Shown here: piece by piece, positions 12,601 to 22,879 of the stretch
How positions within the stretch are numbered: the first letter of the stretch is position 1
Layout: the number at the start of each line of letters is the position of its first letter
Origin: Ancylostoma caninum
Taxonomy: Eukaryota; Nematoda; Chromadorea; Rhabditida; Ancylostomatidae
Reading direction: 5' to 3'
DNA length: 64,000 nucleotides
Assembly (NCBI GenBank): GCA_037903475.1
Contig: JBAJFG010000210.1
Location: 234,928-298,927 of the forward strand
Translations under genes and position numbers: made by a program
The notes under the pieces: model-generated
Database searches by the model: none
What the model saw: the letters and a program-made list of their open reading frames with translations, nothing else
Told to the model about the DNA's origin: nothing

Positions 12601-15600
12601 AAGGATACTGTCGTTTTAGAAAAAGCTCTTCACAACCCCCTTGTAGAGGAAGATTTGCGCCTTCGAACTTTATATGAAAAGTAGCTAAAAGATAACAGAT
12701 AGGTGGAGAAAAGTGCATCCGAAAAAAAGCGCAAGGACTTATGTTAACACCTAATATAAAATGTAGTAAAAAAAAAGGAACAAAGTTCAAGTTAGGAGAT
12801 TTCCGGATACGTTCACAAATCTCAGCATCAGTAAGCAACGTGCCTCAGGTCACTCTTTGCTTCGCCTTGCAACCGCCATCTAGTCTCAAGTTCAACTAAA
12901 GCTGCTGCTTGGGTGGCAGATCGAAGGTGAATTCCCATGAATGACTCAAAGGACTCGCCTCCGCTAAGATATTCTTGTACTCTTCCTCAGCCTTCGGAAG
13001 GTCCCCGGCGTTCTCGCTGCTCAGGGCTATATTGAATCGTATATGAGTTTTTGATAAGAACGGTGTTTCAGATGAATCCGAGAGTGCTTGGTTGTAGAAC
13101 TGTAGAAAACTGATTATTACAAAAAAAAATTAGGTATAGTAGATCAATACACCTTCAGAGCACGAGGATAATCCCCGAGATTCTGGTAGCAGACTCCAAG
13201 CCGGGCTTTCACTTCGACAATTATGTCGAGATTTGGAAAAGAATACAGTAACCTTGAAAAGGAATCGGCAGCTCTGTAAATGTAATAGAAAACACACAGG
13301 AAACAACTGACGTTACGTTACCGTATTCAACTGAACGAATTTGCTTCAATTCGTATTTCAAGAGGAATATGTGGTGAACATCTTAAACTCACAGTTTGAA
13401 TTCTTTGAAATGTATGTACACAAGTCCAAGCCCATAGTAGGCACCAGGATCCTCCCAGTATTCCAGTGGTTGGAGTCTGTAAGCTTCTTGGTATGCCGAC
13501 AATGCTGAAAAAGAAATTTGAAAATTGTTGGTTTTTAAAATGTTTTGTCAGTTGATAGATTTGCATCGTTTTCCATACTGAGTATGAATCCCCAATAAGC
13601 TTGACGATGAATGCGGCACCTGCAATCAAGGCATATCCATACGTTCTTGATCGTGTAAAAGATTTGAGGACAAGGGTACTAATATACAACAGCATCTGGA
13701 GGAAAAGATATCTTTCTCACTCCTCTGCTGGACTGCCCGTTTTATCTTTATTAGCGATGACCACAAATGGGGCATAGATGTAAGGGGAGGCTACATAACC
13801 AAACACTTTCAAAAAAGAAATTCAAAAAAAAGGAAATGAATGCAGAACTGAACAGCTCTCAAAAGTTCGAAAAGAAGGGAAGTGCAAGAGGCCAGTCTCG
13901 CAGATCGGAACGGAACCTGTCCGGCTCTAATCTTCTCTTGACAAAGTGCCACTGTATGTATCTCATTTCTGCCACATGTTCCAAATGAGCTGTTCTTCAG
14001 TAAGTTAGATGCTGTAATACCCACTGCTACTGGTATTGCAGCATCTAACTTACAGTGATGGAGCGGCCGAATGGGAGAGGCACGGCACTATCAAGCGGAG
14101 TATGGAGGGTTTGCATCCTGTCGCTGACATTATTTTACGGTTTTGTTTTTTTTTTTTACCTCATTAAAAGAAGTCTGAAGCGCTAGAACACATTATGTAT
14201 TTGTGGTAATGCACTGTCTGAACCGTAATTTCCTCCACAACCCAAAATATTAAAAAGTGATGTGAAAATACTTCACCTGACAAGCGAACTGCTGTCAACA
14301 TATAGTTTTTCCAATAAAAGTTCTTTTTTGTCGCGTATGGGAAAAACTGCCATACTGTAGCGACTCGAGGAAAGATTGCACCGATCAGGGAACTACGTTT
14401 AACATCCTGCAGTTATTCCGTAATTGGTGCACTAATACGAGTAGGTAGTGTGTTCCAACTTTTCAAACATTCTTCAGTGAGTAAAAAGGGCTAAAAAACC
14501 AAAGTGCAAAGCGGATGTTAGTGACTGGATCCAAACACGTCGCCCGTGTCTTACCCAATTGGCCGCTCCGTCGTTGAATACCAGGCACTGCAATACCAAT
14601 AGCCGTGTAGTGAGACCGAAAAACTGCTAATTTGGAACATGCGGACGAAACAAAATATATACTGCAACACCTTTTCGAGAGAAGATTCAAGCTAGATAGG
14701 TTCCATTCCGATCTGGGGCCTGGCTTCTTGCACTTCCCTTGTAAACGCAGTGATCGCACGCAAACCACCACACCCTGAGTGAATCCATTCCAAGGAATGC
14801 TTCAGCTTTTGGTTTTTAGACGATAGATGGTCATTTTCATTAAGGGATTTTAAGTATAGAAAACTCTTTTGAGTACCTTTCACCCAATCCTGTGCGAGAA
14901 CTGCCACATGTCCTAGCTTCTTGTAAACTTCAAAAAGTTGCTTTTTGTAGAGACCAGCTTCAAAAGTATTAACTCGAGAAGTTAAATAGTCCAGACGTGC
15001 TTCAAGAACACGATTAGCCTGAAAACACTGATAATATATCAAAAGACAGACCTGAGAAAGAACTCACAAAAATTCAGAAATATGCAATGTAGCAGGTGTA
15101 GAAAGAAAGTAACGCAACCGAAAACGGCGTTGATCACACTCAAAAATTGTCGGAGGAAATTACAGCTCTGACAAATATAACATTACTCAACAATGAAACG
15201 GTGCACAGTTCCCGCCTAATAAGGGCCATCTGGCATGATAATCACGAATATCACACTCATTTTGAACCGTAACCCCATTTTTGTAAAGTTACAGTAGATA
15301 TATGATAGGCACTGTATCCTAAAGAAGCTTCCCAAACTTCGTATAGAGATCAATTCATATGCTGATCATGACTACGATTCGTTTCGTACCATAACCTCAC
15401 ATTTACCCGTTTTTCTCAATCTGCTACGGTAACGATACCATGACAGATCGAGACAAGATTCAATTCTCGATAAGAAAATAGAAAAAGAAAAAATAGAAAT
15501 AAGAAAAAAAAAGAAAATAGAAAAAATAGAAAGAGTTAATGTTGATATTTGTGACCAGCACATGAAAAACCTCTCAATGCGCAGTTTCAGAGGATTCTGT

Positions 15601-18600
15601 GATATACCGTATGCTAGCATACACCTACCGTAACTCTACAAAAGTGGTGTTACGGTACAAAATGAGTATGATTATTGTGATCGGCATCTCAAATACCCCC
15701 CCCCCCCCCCTATACAATGTTTCGGCGAATATTTTGATTTTTATGTCTAAGGGCAGAAGAGGTGGAATAATGCTAGGAATTTTAATGAAGGAATTAGCCC
15801 TACAACATCTGAGGAACGAAGGAAGTTTGGGAAAACAACTGTGGCGAGCTAGGATGCTGCGGGATAGATCAAACGATCGTCCCGCCAAGAGGCGAGTGAT
15901 TGGCGCGAATCCGCAGCTATAAAGCGGGTTCTGGATTCATCCAGGATGCAGAACCGAGGAATCACTCGACGCCCCTGCAGCCCCCATCTAGTACTACTCG
16001 CGGAACCCTCGATTGTATTCCTTCTTTCCGACCAACGTCAATTCAACCGGAACCTTCATTCTTCATCTCCACTTACCCGTGATCAATAGTAGTTATTCTT
16101 TATTCTTTGTGTTCGTATAATAAACTTTTCCGTGTTGCTGGTGTGATTGTGGAGAGCCGTTCATCGGTGATTTCTTTACTTCCACTCATTTCAAACTTGC
16201 CCGGCCCGAACCTTATATGGGGGCCGAACCGGGATGAGTGGAAGTAGATCATCGATTGGTTTGAGATCCGATCCACACGAGGGGGGTGAGATCAATCTGC
16301 CAAGTGGATTGAGAGGCAGGACGAGATTGAGAGACCACCGAGATTGATTGAGAGGTGGTTGGATTGTGAGTCAGGGAGTGGTCAGGAGGTACTTATCAGC
16401 AATCGTGAGGAGTGCGATCTAACATATAGTGACTGAGGAGCGGGATAGCCCTAGAGATAGTAGAAGAGTGTGTGTGTACTGATTTATTGATTGGTGAACC
16501 GTCGCTAATCGCGTTGTGAATCCGTTGATCCTCGCGTATCGCTATTGTGGTGAATGGAGTCAGTGCACATTGATCAACCTTCATGTTCCAGAACCGTGGC
16601 CGCCCACGAAGGAGAGAATCAGGACACAGTGCAACCAAAGGGAGGACTCCCGAGAAATCAAGTGAGTGAGCTGACATCACAAGACTGGGGAGTAGTGAGA
16701 GTAAGTGAAGAATTGGAAAGGGTAATCTGCAAAATAGAACAGTTGCCCCAGTTAATTAGTGAGAACTTGGCCGAGGCAAGAATTGCCGGCAAGTATCGAT
16801 CTCAAATGATGACTGTTATTGAGAATCAAGCCAAAGCTGTGTGCCATCTCCTGAGGGAGTTGAAAAAGAGTACAGAGGGATACAGTCAAAGAGAATTGGA
16901 AAGGAATTATTTCGGACCCTGCAGTTCAAAGGGGTTGAGTCTATGGATGGTCTGAATGATTTTCTAACCACTACTGAGAGGGATGGTGAACTGTTGTCAG
17001 AGATCTGCGGTACGTTTAACACAGATGTGTTACAGATTCGTGATGTGCTCGGAGAGATCCAGCAGCTCCAGAACTCGAGGCAAGCCAGAAGCCAATCGGC
17101 CCAGGAGGAAAAGATGGATGTTTCCCAAGAAAATGGTCAGTTCAATTCGGATGTGATAGGGATAGTTGATGATAGACAAATGAACTATAGTGAGCGGCTT
17201 CAGATGAGAACAGAGAGACCCGCCACTCGACTGACTGGAGTAGCCTACGTACAGCACTCGAAGCAGCATTTGGAGCCATGGGACCACGCGGACACGGAGA
17301 ACAGAGGTCACGCTTATAAGCTTCTGGCATATATGCAGGCTAACACTTGTATCAGTCCTGGGGTATTCAAGGGCATGAAGCATGAAAACTTTGAGGAATT
17401 TATTAGGAGATTTGGAAGGAAGTACAAGGGAGTGATCATGGACGACCATACGTTGATTGAGATCTTAGGTGATGATCATCTGGAAGGCAGGGCAAAGAAT
17501 GTTTTCTTATCCATCCCCGAGGAAGTGAGAGGACAAGGATTCAGGGCGGTAGTGGATGAGCTTCAGAGGCTCTTGGCTAACGACTCTATGGCTGGGCGGT
17601 TGCGCGCTTTAACGGAGTTAAAAAACTTGAGGCCGCGACCCAGGCAAACGGTATCGGAGTTCTGCGTTGTACTTGAGAAACTTGGACGGCAGGCCAACCC
17701 ACACTGCAGTGTAGGGGACAGGTCGCTCGAGTACGCGCAGATACTCCTTGACAACCTGACGGAATGGCCAGAGCATTTACAGCTCCTGAGTACGAGGGGA
17801 ACCGCACGAAGCGTACAATGCTATAAAGCAGCTAGCCCTTAGTATGGAACAGTCCAAGGAGATGTTAGGACTAAACCAAGTGAAGAGGAGAGAGGAAAGG
17901 GACAGCTGGAGGAGGAGATCATACGCCTATGAGGAAAGGGATGCTAAACAGCAGTATAGTAGAGATGGACGTAGACCAGAGGTCAGTAGGGACAAGGTGA
18001 CTCACTCATACACAGAAGGGATTAGGTACCTCCAGAAAGGTAGTGGTGGAGAAGTGAAACGGTTAGCAAGGACCGATACGGGTTTTCCTCGAAGGGAAAA
18101 ACCAGGTCCGCAATCCAACAATGAGAGTAGGGCAGGTGTAAGAGGGAACAGTGAACAGCGAAGGTGTTACAATTGTAATAAGTTTGGGCACATAGGGAGA
18201 GAGTGTCCACTGAAGCAGACGCAAGTGAAACAAATAGGAAGCAAACAGAGCAAGAGAGAGCAAAGTCAAGAACTCAGCAGACTCGCACAGATTATTGCGG
18301 AGGCAAGAAGCCTTGGAGTGAGAGTAACAAACGAAAGGGAGGAAAAGAGACCCTTGGTGGGAGGAAAGTTCTCCGTATGGGTCAAGTTGTTGAATACAAG
18401 ATTACCGGCTATCCTGGACACGGGGTCTATGATCAGTATCATACCCGTGGGTGTGCTGGCCCGTGCAAAAGACACAGGTGTAGATGTGGATAGGCTCGAG
18501 GTGATTCCGGAAAACGAAATGGTACCGGTATACGATGCCTCGAACAACAGAATGGACTTTATGGGAGCAGTGAAGATAGTAGTAGAGCTGGAAGGTGGCA

Positions 18601-20363
18601 GGAAGAGTGAGGTAGCATTCCACATATCAGATGTTAAGGATGATGAGGTACTGTTGGGTACAAATTCCTTGGTGCAGCTGGGAGTGCAGTTGATGCTGAC
18701 ACCCGAGGAGAAAGAACGTGAGGAAATTCGGGGTAGGAAGGTGATAGTGGCAAGACGCATATACGTCCCCCCACATGAGTCAGCACTAGTATCGGCACGG
18801 TGCGAAGGGGGTAGTGATAGGGAAGAAAGGGTGGTATGGCCAGAAGGGGATGGCTTAGCCGCCGGAGTGTACAGGATTCGGGATCAAGAGCTGGATATTC
18901 CGATCATGAACGATAGTGAAGAGCCGATGGTACTCCGAGAGGGAGAAGAAATCGGCCACTGGGGCACAGAGAAGTGGAAAGAGGGTTGGGAAGACCTGAA
19001 TCCACTCATGATGGACAGCGCGGCCCAAGACATCAAGGGTGAAGCGCGTCAGAAAATGTTGTATGAGCAAGTGAGAGAAAGTTCCAAAGTAGAACAGTTG
19101 AATGAGGAGATAAAATCGGTACTGGATGAATTTCCGGATGCTTTTTCTGTGTGTGATAGGGAGCTGACGGGAACCAACAGAGTAGAAATGGACATTGACA
19201 CAGGTAATAATAAGCCAATAAAAATGAAAGCGAGACCTGTGCCTCTGGGGATTCGAAAGAAGCTGAGAGAGCTTCTGGAAGACCTAGAGAATAGGAAAAT
19301 CATAGAGAAAAGTAGTTCGGCATGGGCATTCCCAATAGTCTTGGTGGAGAAAAAGGATGGTAGTCTCAGGCTTTGCGTGGACTATAGGGAACTAAATAAG
19401 AGGATCAAATTGGACTCATACCCATTGCCAACTATAGACGCTGTCCTACAGAGTGTGGCTGGAAAAAAGGTTTTTCTCGACGCTGGACCTTTGCAGCGGT
19501 TATTGGCAAATACCGCTATCCGCTGAAGCGCGAGAAAAATCTGCGTTCACAACAACCGAGGGCCTGTTCCAGTTTCGGGTCACACCATTCGGTTTGAGCA
19601 CGAGCCCTCCGGTTTTCCAACGATTCATGGACTCCGTTCAGCATGACCTTCCTGGTGCCGACGTTTTCTGTTACATCGATGATATCATAATCTGCACGGA
19701 TACACGGGAGAAGCATATTGAGTTGCTTAGGCAGGTCTGTGCACGTTTGAAAGAGGCTGGGCTAAGGCTGAAGGCGCAAAAGTGTGTCCTTATGCAGAAC
19801 CCAGGAATCACTCAACGCCCCTGCAGCCCCCATCTAGTACTACTCGCGGAACCCTCGACTGTATTCCTTCTTTCCGACCAACGTCAATTCAACCGGAACC
19901 TTCATTCTTCATCTCCACTTACCCGTGATCAATAGTAGTTATTCTTTATTCTTTGTGTTCGTATAATAAACTTTTCCGTGTTGCTGGTGTGATTGTGGAG
20001 AGCCGTTAATCGGTGATTTCTTTACTTCCACTCATTTCAAACTTGCCCGGCCCGAACCTTATACAACAAGAAACATTCTTTCAGGGGCACCGACTTGATT
20101 AATTTATTCTATCTACGTCCAGGAATCTATGAAAACACGCTCTCAAGAGCTGTTTAGTGCAATGACTGAATGATTGCAGCATGCCATAGTATAACAAAAA
20201 GTTAACATAACGTACTTAGTCGTACAATCTGTGAAAAACATATGCTTACCTTAAACAAAATACTTCGTTCTGCACATCGACGAGGATCGCCATTACTGTA
20301 GTAGTTGTTGAAATCGAGACTAGAAGTAGCCTTACTTGATAAAAGAAAACCGCTAGAATCCAT
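9504..20363 (-). CDS. utx-1: UTX/KDM6-family histone H3K27 demethylase, N-terminal TPR part (3' incomplete)
   Basis: KDM6/UTX enzymes remove methyl groups from H3K27 in the nucleus through a C-terminal JmjC domain; the N-terminal TPR repeats bind partners such as COMPASS-type complexes (family knowledge). Nine minus-strand exons (20250-20363, 14877-15018, 13393-13504, 13153-13273, 12840-13099, 11677-11761, 10702-10862, 10494-10613, 9504-9636) join in phase into about 415 residues. Close matches to UTX TPRs include [46 protein letters not shown] and [13 protein letters not shown], in the same order as in animal UTX. The start ATG at 20363 has an in-frame stop shortly upstream. The reading frame is still open at the last exon (phase 1). 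I could not find JmjC motifs at lower coordinates, so the catalytic half is probably outside the window. Exon 5 appears one base short. Intron 1 (about 5.2 kb) holds an antisense LTR retroelement. UTX versus another KDM6 paralogue is not separable here. Confidence 0.9.
10168..10358. repeat. Decayed MITE F copy in utx-1 intron 8
   Basis: Left CTGCTACATTCTTCGGGAAG and right CTACTCAAGGAGTATAGCGG are degraded F ends in inverted orientation. A further isolated end is at about 32277-32310 (CTGCTACACTCCTCAAGAAG). Confidence 0.5.
10494..10613 (-). CDS. utx-1: utx-1 exon 8
   Basis: 120 nt, exactly 40 codons. [20 protein letters not shown] followed by [17 protein letters not shown] is nearly identical to the vertebrate UTX TPR and is the strongest single piece of identification evidence in the window. 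Confidence 0.95.
10702..10862 (-). CDS. utx-1: utx-1 exon 7
   Basis: 161 nt with a TTGCAG acceptor. It encodes [12 protein letters not shown]... and [18 protein letters not shown], aligning with the UTX TPR that contains WYFLGRCY. Ends in phase 0 at a GTAAAG donor. Confidence 0.9.
11677..11761 (-). CDS. utx-1: utx-1 exon 6
   Basis: 85 nt, encoding [20 protein letters not shown] and IAAVNRQL. The last base joins exon 7 to give LGWISYRF, matching the QLGW motif of UTX. Leaves in phase 1 at a GTACG donor. Confidence 0.75.
12840..13099 (-). CDS. utx-1: utx-1 exon 5 with apparent one-base loss
   Basis: The exon starts [20 protein letters not shown] in phase 0 (UTX-like) and is read to ...[12 protein letters not shown] in one frame. 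The downstream half is coding-like only in another frame ([20 protein letters not shown], then SDLRH). The total of 260 nt is one short of a multiple of three, although both flanking splice phases are 0. The donor I chose (CAC|GTTGCT) is weak. This could be an assembly or sequencing error, a real frameshift, or a misplaced splice site. Confidence 0.65.
13153..13273 (-). CDS. utx-1: utx-1 exon 4
   Basis: 121 nt; the first base completes a Leu codon from exon 3. It encodes a TPR ending in [18 protein letters not shown], corresponding to the UTX repeat with IHLRLGLMF. Ends in phase 0 at a GTGTAT donor. Confidence 0.9.
13393..13504 (-). CDS. utx-1: utx-1 exon 3
   Basis: 112 nt, TTTTTCAG acceptor and GTGAGT donor. 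It encodes [13 protein letters not shown]... and [15 protein letters not shown], one of the closest matches to vertebrate UTX (ALSAYQ..., YGLGLVY motifs). Leaves in phase 2. Confidence 0.9.
13873..14745. repeat. Inverted repeat pair in utx-1 intron 2
   Basis: GGGAAGTGCAAGAGGCCAG (13877) and neighbouring GATCGGAACGGAACCT are inverted at 14625-14745 (AGGTTCCATTCCGATCTGG, CTTGCACTTCCC). Spacer about 0.6 kb. The right arm runs to within about 130 bp of exon 2. Confidence 0.65.
14000..14053. repeat. Near-perfect 22-bp stem hairpin
   Basis: GTAAGTTAGATGCTGTAATACC and its complement with one G-T position, split by a 10-nt loop (key pairs: GATGCTG with CAGCATC). Intronic, part of a repeat; miRNA-like size but no other support. 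Confidence 0.7.
14877..15018 (-). CDS. utx-1: utx-1 exon 2
   Basis: 142 nt between a TTTTCAG acceptor and a GTACTC donor; enters in phase 0 and leaves in phase 1. It encodes [12 protein letters not shown]... through [14 protein letters not shown], aligning with the UTX segment that ends in the first TPR helix pair. Confidence 0.85.
15840..16217 (+). repeat. 5' LTR of the Gypsy element
   Basis: Starts TGTGGCGAGC and ends CCTTATA immediately before the primer-binding site. It contains a TATA box (TATAAAG, 15918-15924) and a polyadenylation signal (AATAAA, 16119-16124). From 15948 on it is almost identical to 19792-20063, with only a few substitutions, so the insertion is fairly recent. Confidence 0.85.
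15918..15924 (+). promoter_or_regulatory. LTR TATA box
   Basis: TATAAAG in the U3 part of the 5' LTR; about 200 nt upstream of the AATAAA of the same LTR, a normal U3-R arrangement. The 3' LTR remnant lacks this part. Confidence 0.55.
16218..16235 (+). other. Primer-binding site (tRNA-Pro type)
   Basis: TGGGGGCCGAACCGGGAT follows the LTR directly. Its complement reads as a tRNA 3' end with discriminator C and CCA (ATCCCGG T stem, TTCGGCC acceptor strand), which fits nematode tRNA-Pro by memory of that tRNA's sequence. Confidence 0.7.
16554..17842 (+). pseudogene. gag region of the Gypsy element, frameshifted
   Basis: An open frame from an ATG at 16554 reads about 120 codons (acidic, helical) and then loses frame near 16905-16920; the continuation is in a second frame to about 17800, where the sequence returns to the first frame and runs into the protease-RT frame. 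The two shifts leave three blocks with capsid-like composition ([29 protein letters not shown]). Intact relatives would have one gag-pol frame; here it is broken. Confidence 0.8.
17844..19803 (+). pseudogene. Nucleocapsid knuckle, aspartic protease and partial reverse transcriptase, frameshifted
   Basis: Residues are counted from 17844. A CCHC knuckle ([14 protein letters not shown]) is at about 108-121, and the protease catalytic triad DTG at 192-194 in [14 protein letters not shown] begins near residue 450, with CVDYRELN around 512-519. An extra T in the run at 19471-19475 shifts the frame, after which [12 protein letters not shown] and the catalytic YIDD (19672-19683) are read in another frame. 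The frame ends at KCVLMQN, where RT sequence is joined directly to LTR sequence. No thumb, RNase H or integrase remains. Confidence 0.88.
19792..20063 (+). repeat. Truncated 3' LTR
   Basis: Matches positions 15948-16217 of the 5' LTR with a few substitutions. The U3 part with the TATA box is missing, because RT sequence is fused at ATGCAGAAC. AATAAA is at 19965-19970. Ends TTATA before the flank CAACAAG. Confidence 0.85.
20250..20363 (-). CDS. utx-1: utx-1 coding exon 1 (start codon exon)
   Basis: 114 nt, 38 codons, beginning [11 protein letters not shown] and ending ...CAERSILFK before a GTAAGC donor, phase 0. An in-frame TAA lies just upstream of the ATG, which fixes the start. The exon 1/exon 2 join gives a continuous N-terminal helix region as in UTX before the first TPR. 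Confidence 0.8.
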
Positions 20364-20837
20364 TACGAACAGTTAAATCTTCCGTAATATTTTTACTGGG
20401 ATTTACCCATCAGGAAGATTTTGATGAGGCTCAAGGTTATCAGTTCCCTTGTACTTCAACTTCCTTGAAAACTAACTGCGAACACACAACCCTGAATTCA
20501 CTATTTCACTCTTCTTCTTTAGCAATTGATCCTCTATAAAATTTGAAGACTGAAACCTACGGCGTACAAAACGTGGGATCCCATAACACTAAAGCCTTCA
20601 TGTTATTTTACAAATATTTACAAAGCTTCTGCAGCGCATGCTTCAGAAGAAGCAATCTAGAAGCTGAAAGGAGTGTTAATGTGGAAGTTTCTAAAGTTTC
20701 ACAGATGTCACAATGCCACGACAAAATAACTTTCAATTCCAACTGTTGAGCTCCACTAGAGTACAGGTAACATTTTTTACGTTTCTTGTGGTTATCTGTC
20801 CGATGAGCTCTCAATGAGCGAAACTGTCTGGTCTTAA
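20364..20837. promoter_or_regulatory. Sequence just upstream of utx-1; possible splice acceptor near 20396
   Basis: On the minus strand an AG at 20396-20397 lies 32 nt before the ATG and could accept a cis or trans splice (spliced leaders are common in nematodes). The polypyrimidine signal is poor. I see no convincing core promoter. Confidence 0.25.
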
Positions 20838-21264
20838 AGGCAGCACTCACGGAAATTTTTGCGTTGAAGATTTCGCGGTATATCAGGGTTTTTAGGGACA
20901 ATGAACTCATTGAGAACGATGACATAGCGTGAAACACTCGAAAAACACAGAAAAAGATGGCGGTATTTCATGTGTGTCCACAGCGCGGACGAGTTTTCCG
21001 TGATGGGTTCCGGCACGGAACCCTGCAAACGGTACGAATTTCATAGACACGCCCCCGCTGAACCACATGCACACGCCCCCCCCCCTCAAAGGCGTTAGTT
21101 GGCGCGACGGAACCCTAATGTCCAGAGCAGCATACGTGTCCACGGCAGTATCTTCGCAGGTAGGTGGCCATTCAAGGCGTTCAACTTACTGTTGCGATTG
21201 TCCAGCGGCCGGCTACATGGTAAGCGACCCATTTCAGAAGTGAAAATTTCCGTGAGTGCTGCCT
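20838..21264. mobile_element. Element B, copy 1
   Basis: Inverted ends AGGCAGCACTCACGGAAATTT between TTAA sites would exceed the display limit; key core is CAGCACTCACGGAAAT. TTAA at 20834-20837 and 21265-21268. Interior has a C run (21079-21086) and a GCTGGACAATCGCAACAG-like right part shared with copies 2 and 3. Confidence 0.8.
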
Positions 21265-21339
21265 TTAAGTAGGTATCTTGCCATCTCTGTTGTGGAATCT
21301 GTAGACGACCACGAGCAACATCTATATAGTCAACCCCTC

Positions 21340-22879
21340 GGAGGCCTGATGCCGGCACGGCCGCGGCCAGCCACCTTTGGCCGGCCAGACTTGGTCACCG
21401 ACACGTATATGTTCGTATTGTCTTTGTCATCACGGAACAAACGTCTGCAGCAGCACGGCCACGGCGGAGGCCGCCGCACAGCCGCGGCGCAACACCGTCG
21501 CGAGGCTGTTGCGGGCGGCGTGGCGGGCATTTTGCCAGCCTTGGCAGCCGGCTGATTTATCGATTACTTCATTGCGGCCGGATTTCCGCCGTTCTTGTTC
21601 GTTCTTCTGCATGTTTTTTTTTCACATTTTCCTTCCTGTCTCGTTGATTTTTCATCTTTTCCAGGGCAGAAGGAATGAAGAACAATGACAAGTTTTACTT
21701 TCTGACTTTTTACAGCTCTTTGTGAGATATTTTGTCTATTCATTGTTCTTAAAATCTGATATAGCATTAGAATGCCACTGTTGGTGATCTCTAAAACTTC
21801 TTTCTTTTGCATTCGTCGGAATTCAACATAGTCGACATAGCTGCACCAGAAATTTCCTGCTTGGAAGTGTTTCATAGGACAACAAATCCATTTCTCAGTG
21901 CTGTGTTCATTCTTATAGAAGATGCAATTTTTAACGGGTTAGAAGTGAATAAGACAATCGCTTAGACCTTGCCTTCGGTGGGATGAAGTCGAGTGAAGGT
22001 GAATTGAAATTTCTATGCGTAATTGTGCTTTGGATCGTGACTTGATACCAGCAAACATGCATAAATAAACATAAATGATTTGCACTATAAAGTGATGTTA
22101 GCTCAACACCCCTTCTGGCCTGGAATGAATGAAAAATTAACGAAACAGAAAAGAAAAGGTGAAAGATCTATGAAAAACGAACAAAAACAGAGGAAATCCG
22201 GCGGCAATGAGGTATTCGATAAATCAGCAGCCTGGCAAGGCCTGCAGAATACCCGCCACGCCGCCCGCAACAGCCTCGCGGCGGTGTTGCGCCGCAGCTG
22301 CGCGGCGGCCTCCGCCGTGGCCGTGCTGCTGCAGACGTTTGTTCCGTGGCGACAAGGACAATACTTTAGACATGGTATCTCACAGAGTTCTCTCAAATTT
22401 CGAAAATAAGAGTTATTCGGTGCGTTGAACATAAATATCGTATTCATTTTGTACCAGAACCTTGCTATGGGGAAATTACGGCAGGCGGTGGAAAAAGTAG
22501 TTGATTCCGGCGCCATGTAGCTAGCCCTTAATGGCCACAAAAGCGGCCACATTTGGCCCACTTTTCAAAGGCGGCCAAATGTGGCCAGAAACTTCAGGAA
22601 AAAATTTGGCTGAAACTTTGCATGGAGGGGTTATTTTAGGTGTTGTGCACTAAAATCGCATCAATTTCGCATAATAACCCCATTTTAACAGGGTTACGGT
22701 AGGTATGGCGTCTTATAGAACTTTCTGAAACTGCAAATAGGCGTTTACCTGAGGTTCTGAACACGACTATCAATGCCATTTTGCATGATGTTGCCGCTAT
22801 CCTGCTGAGATCAGCATATTCTTCCAAATTCTGGTCGGCCAAAGGCGACTGGCCGCGGCCATGCCGGCATCAGGCCTCC
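21340..22879. mobile_element. Large inverted-repeat element M
   Basis: Left end GGAGGCCTGATGCCGGC... and right end ...GCCGGCATCAGGCCTCC frame 1.54 kb. A second pair of inverted arms is inside: 21420-21670 against 22120-22360 (AAACGTCTGCAGCAGCACGG type blocks, GC-rich). No transposase found. The short open frames in the GC-rich arms are low-complexity Ala/Arg and not genes. Confidence 0.7.

Larger units (their letters stand above)
15840..20063 (+). mobile_element. Ty3/Gypsy LTR retrotransposon, internally deleted and frameshifted, in utx-1 intron 1
   Basis: Order: 5' LTR, tRNA-Pro type primer-binding site, gag with CCHC knuckle, aspartic protease, half a reverse transcriptase, then a truncated 3' LTR. 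Flanks ACAAC (15835-15839) and (A)CAAC at 20063-20067 look like a 4-5 bp target duplication. The rest of RT, RNase H and integrase are absent. The coding frame is broken at three or more places, so the copy cannot move by itself. It lies antisense to the host gene. Classified as Ty3/Gypsy from domain order and RT motifs ([12 protein letters not shown]). Confidence 0.9.

Noticed and set aside
14000..14053. microRNA precursor
   Set aside because: Stem is too perfect and is part of a duplicated intronic repeat; more likely MITE debris.
21377..21688. Ala/Arg-rich frames in all directions
   Set aside because: Produced by GC-rich arms of element M; reciprocal on both strands and in both arms.
22636..22842. 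Exon-like minus-strand frame (NLEEYADLSRIAATSCKMAL) with GTAAAC donor
   Set aside because: Lies wholly inside inverted-repeat element M; no acceptor or phase partner found.
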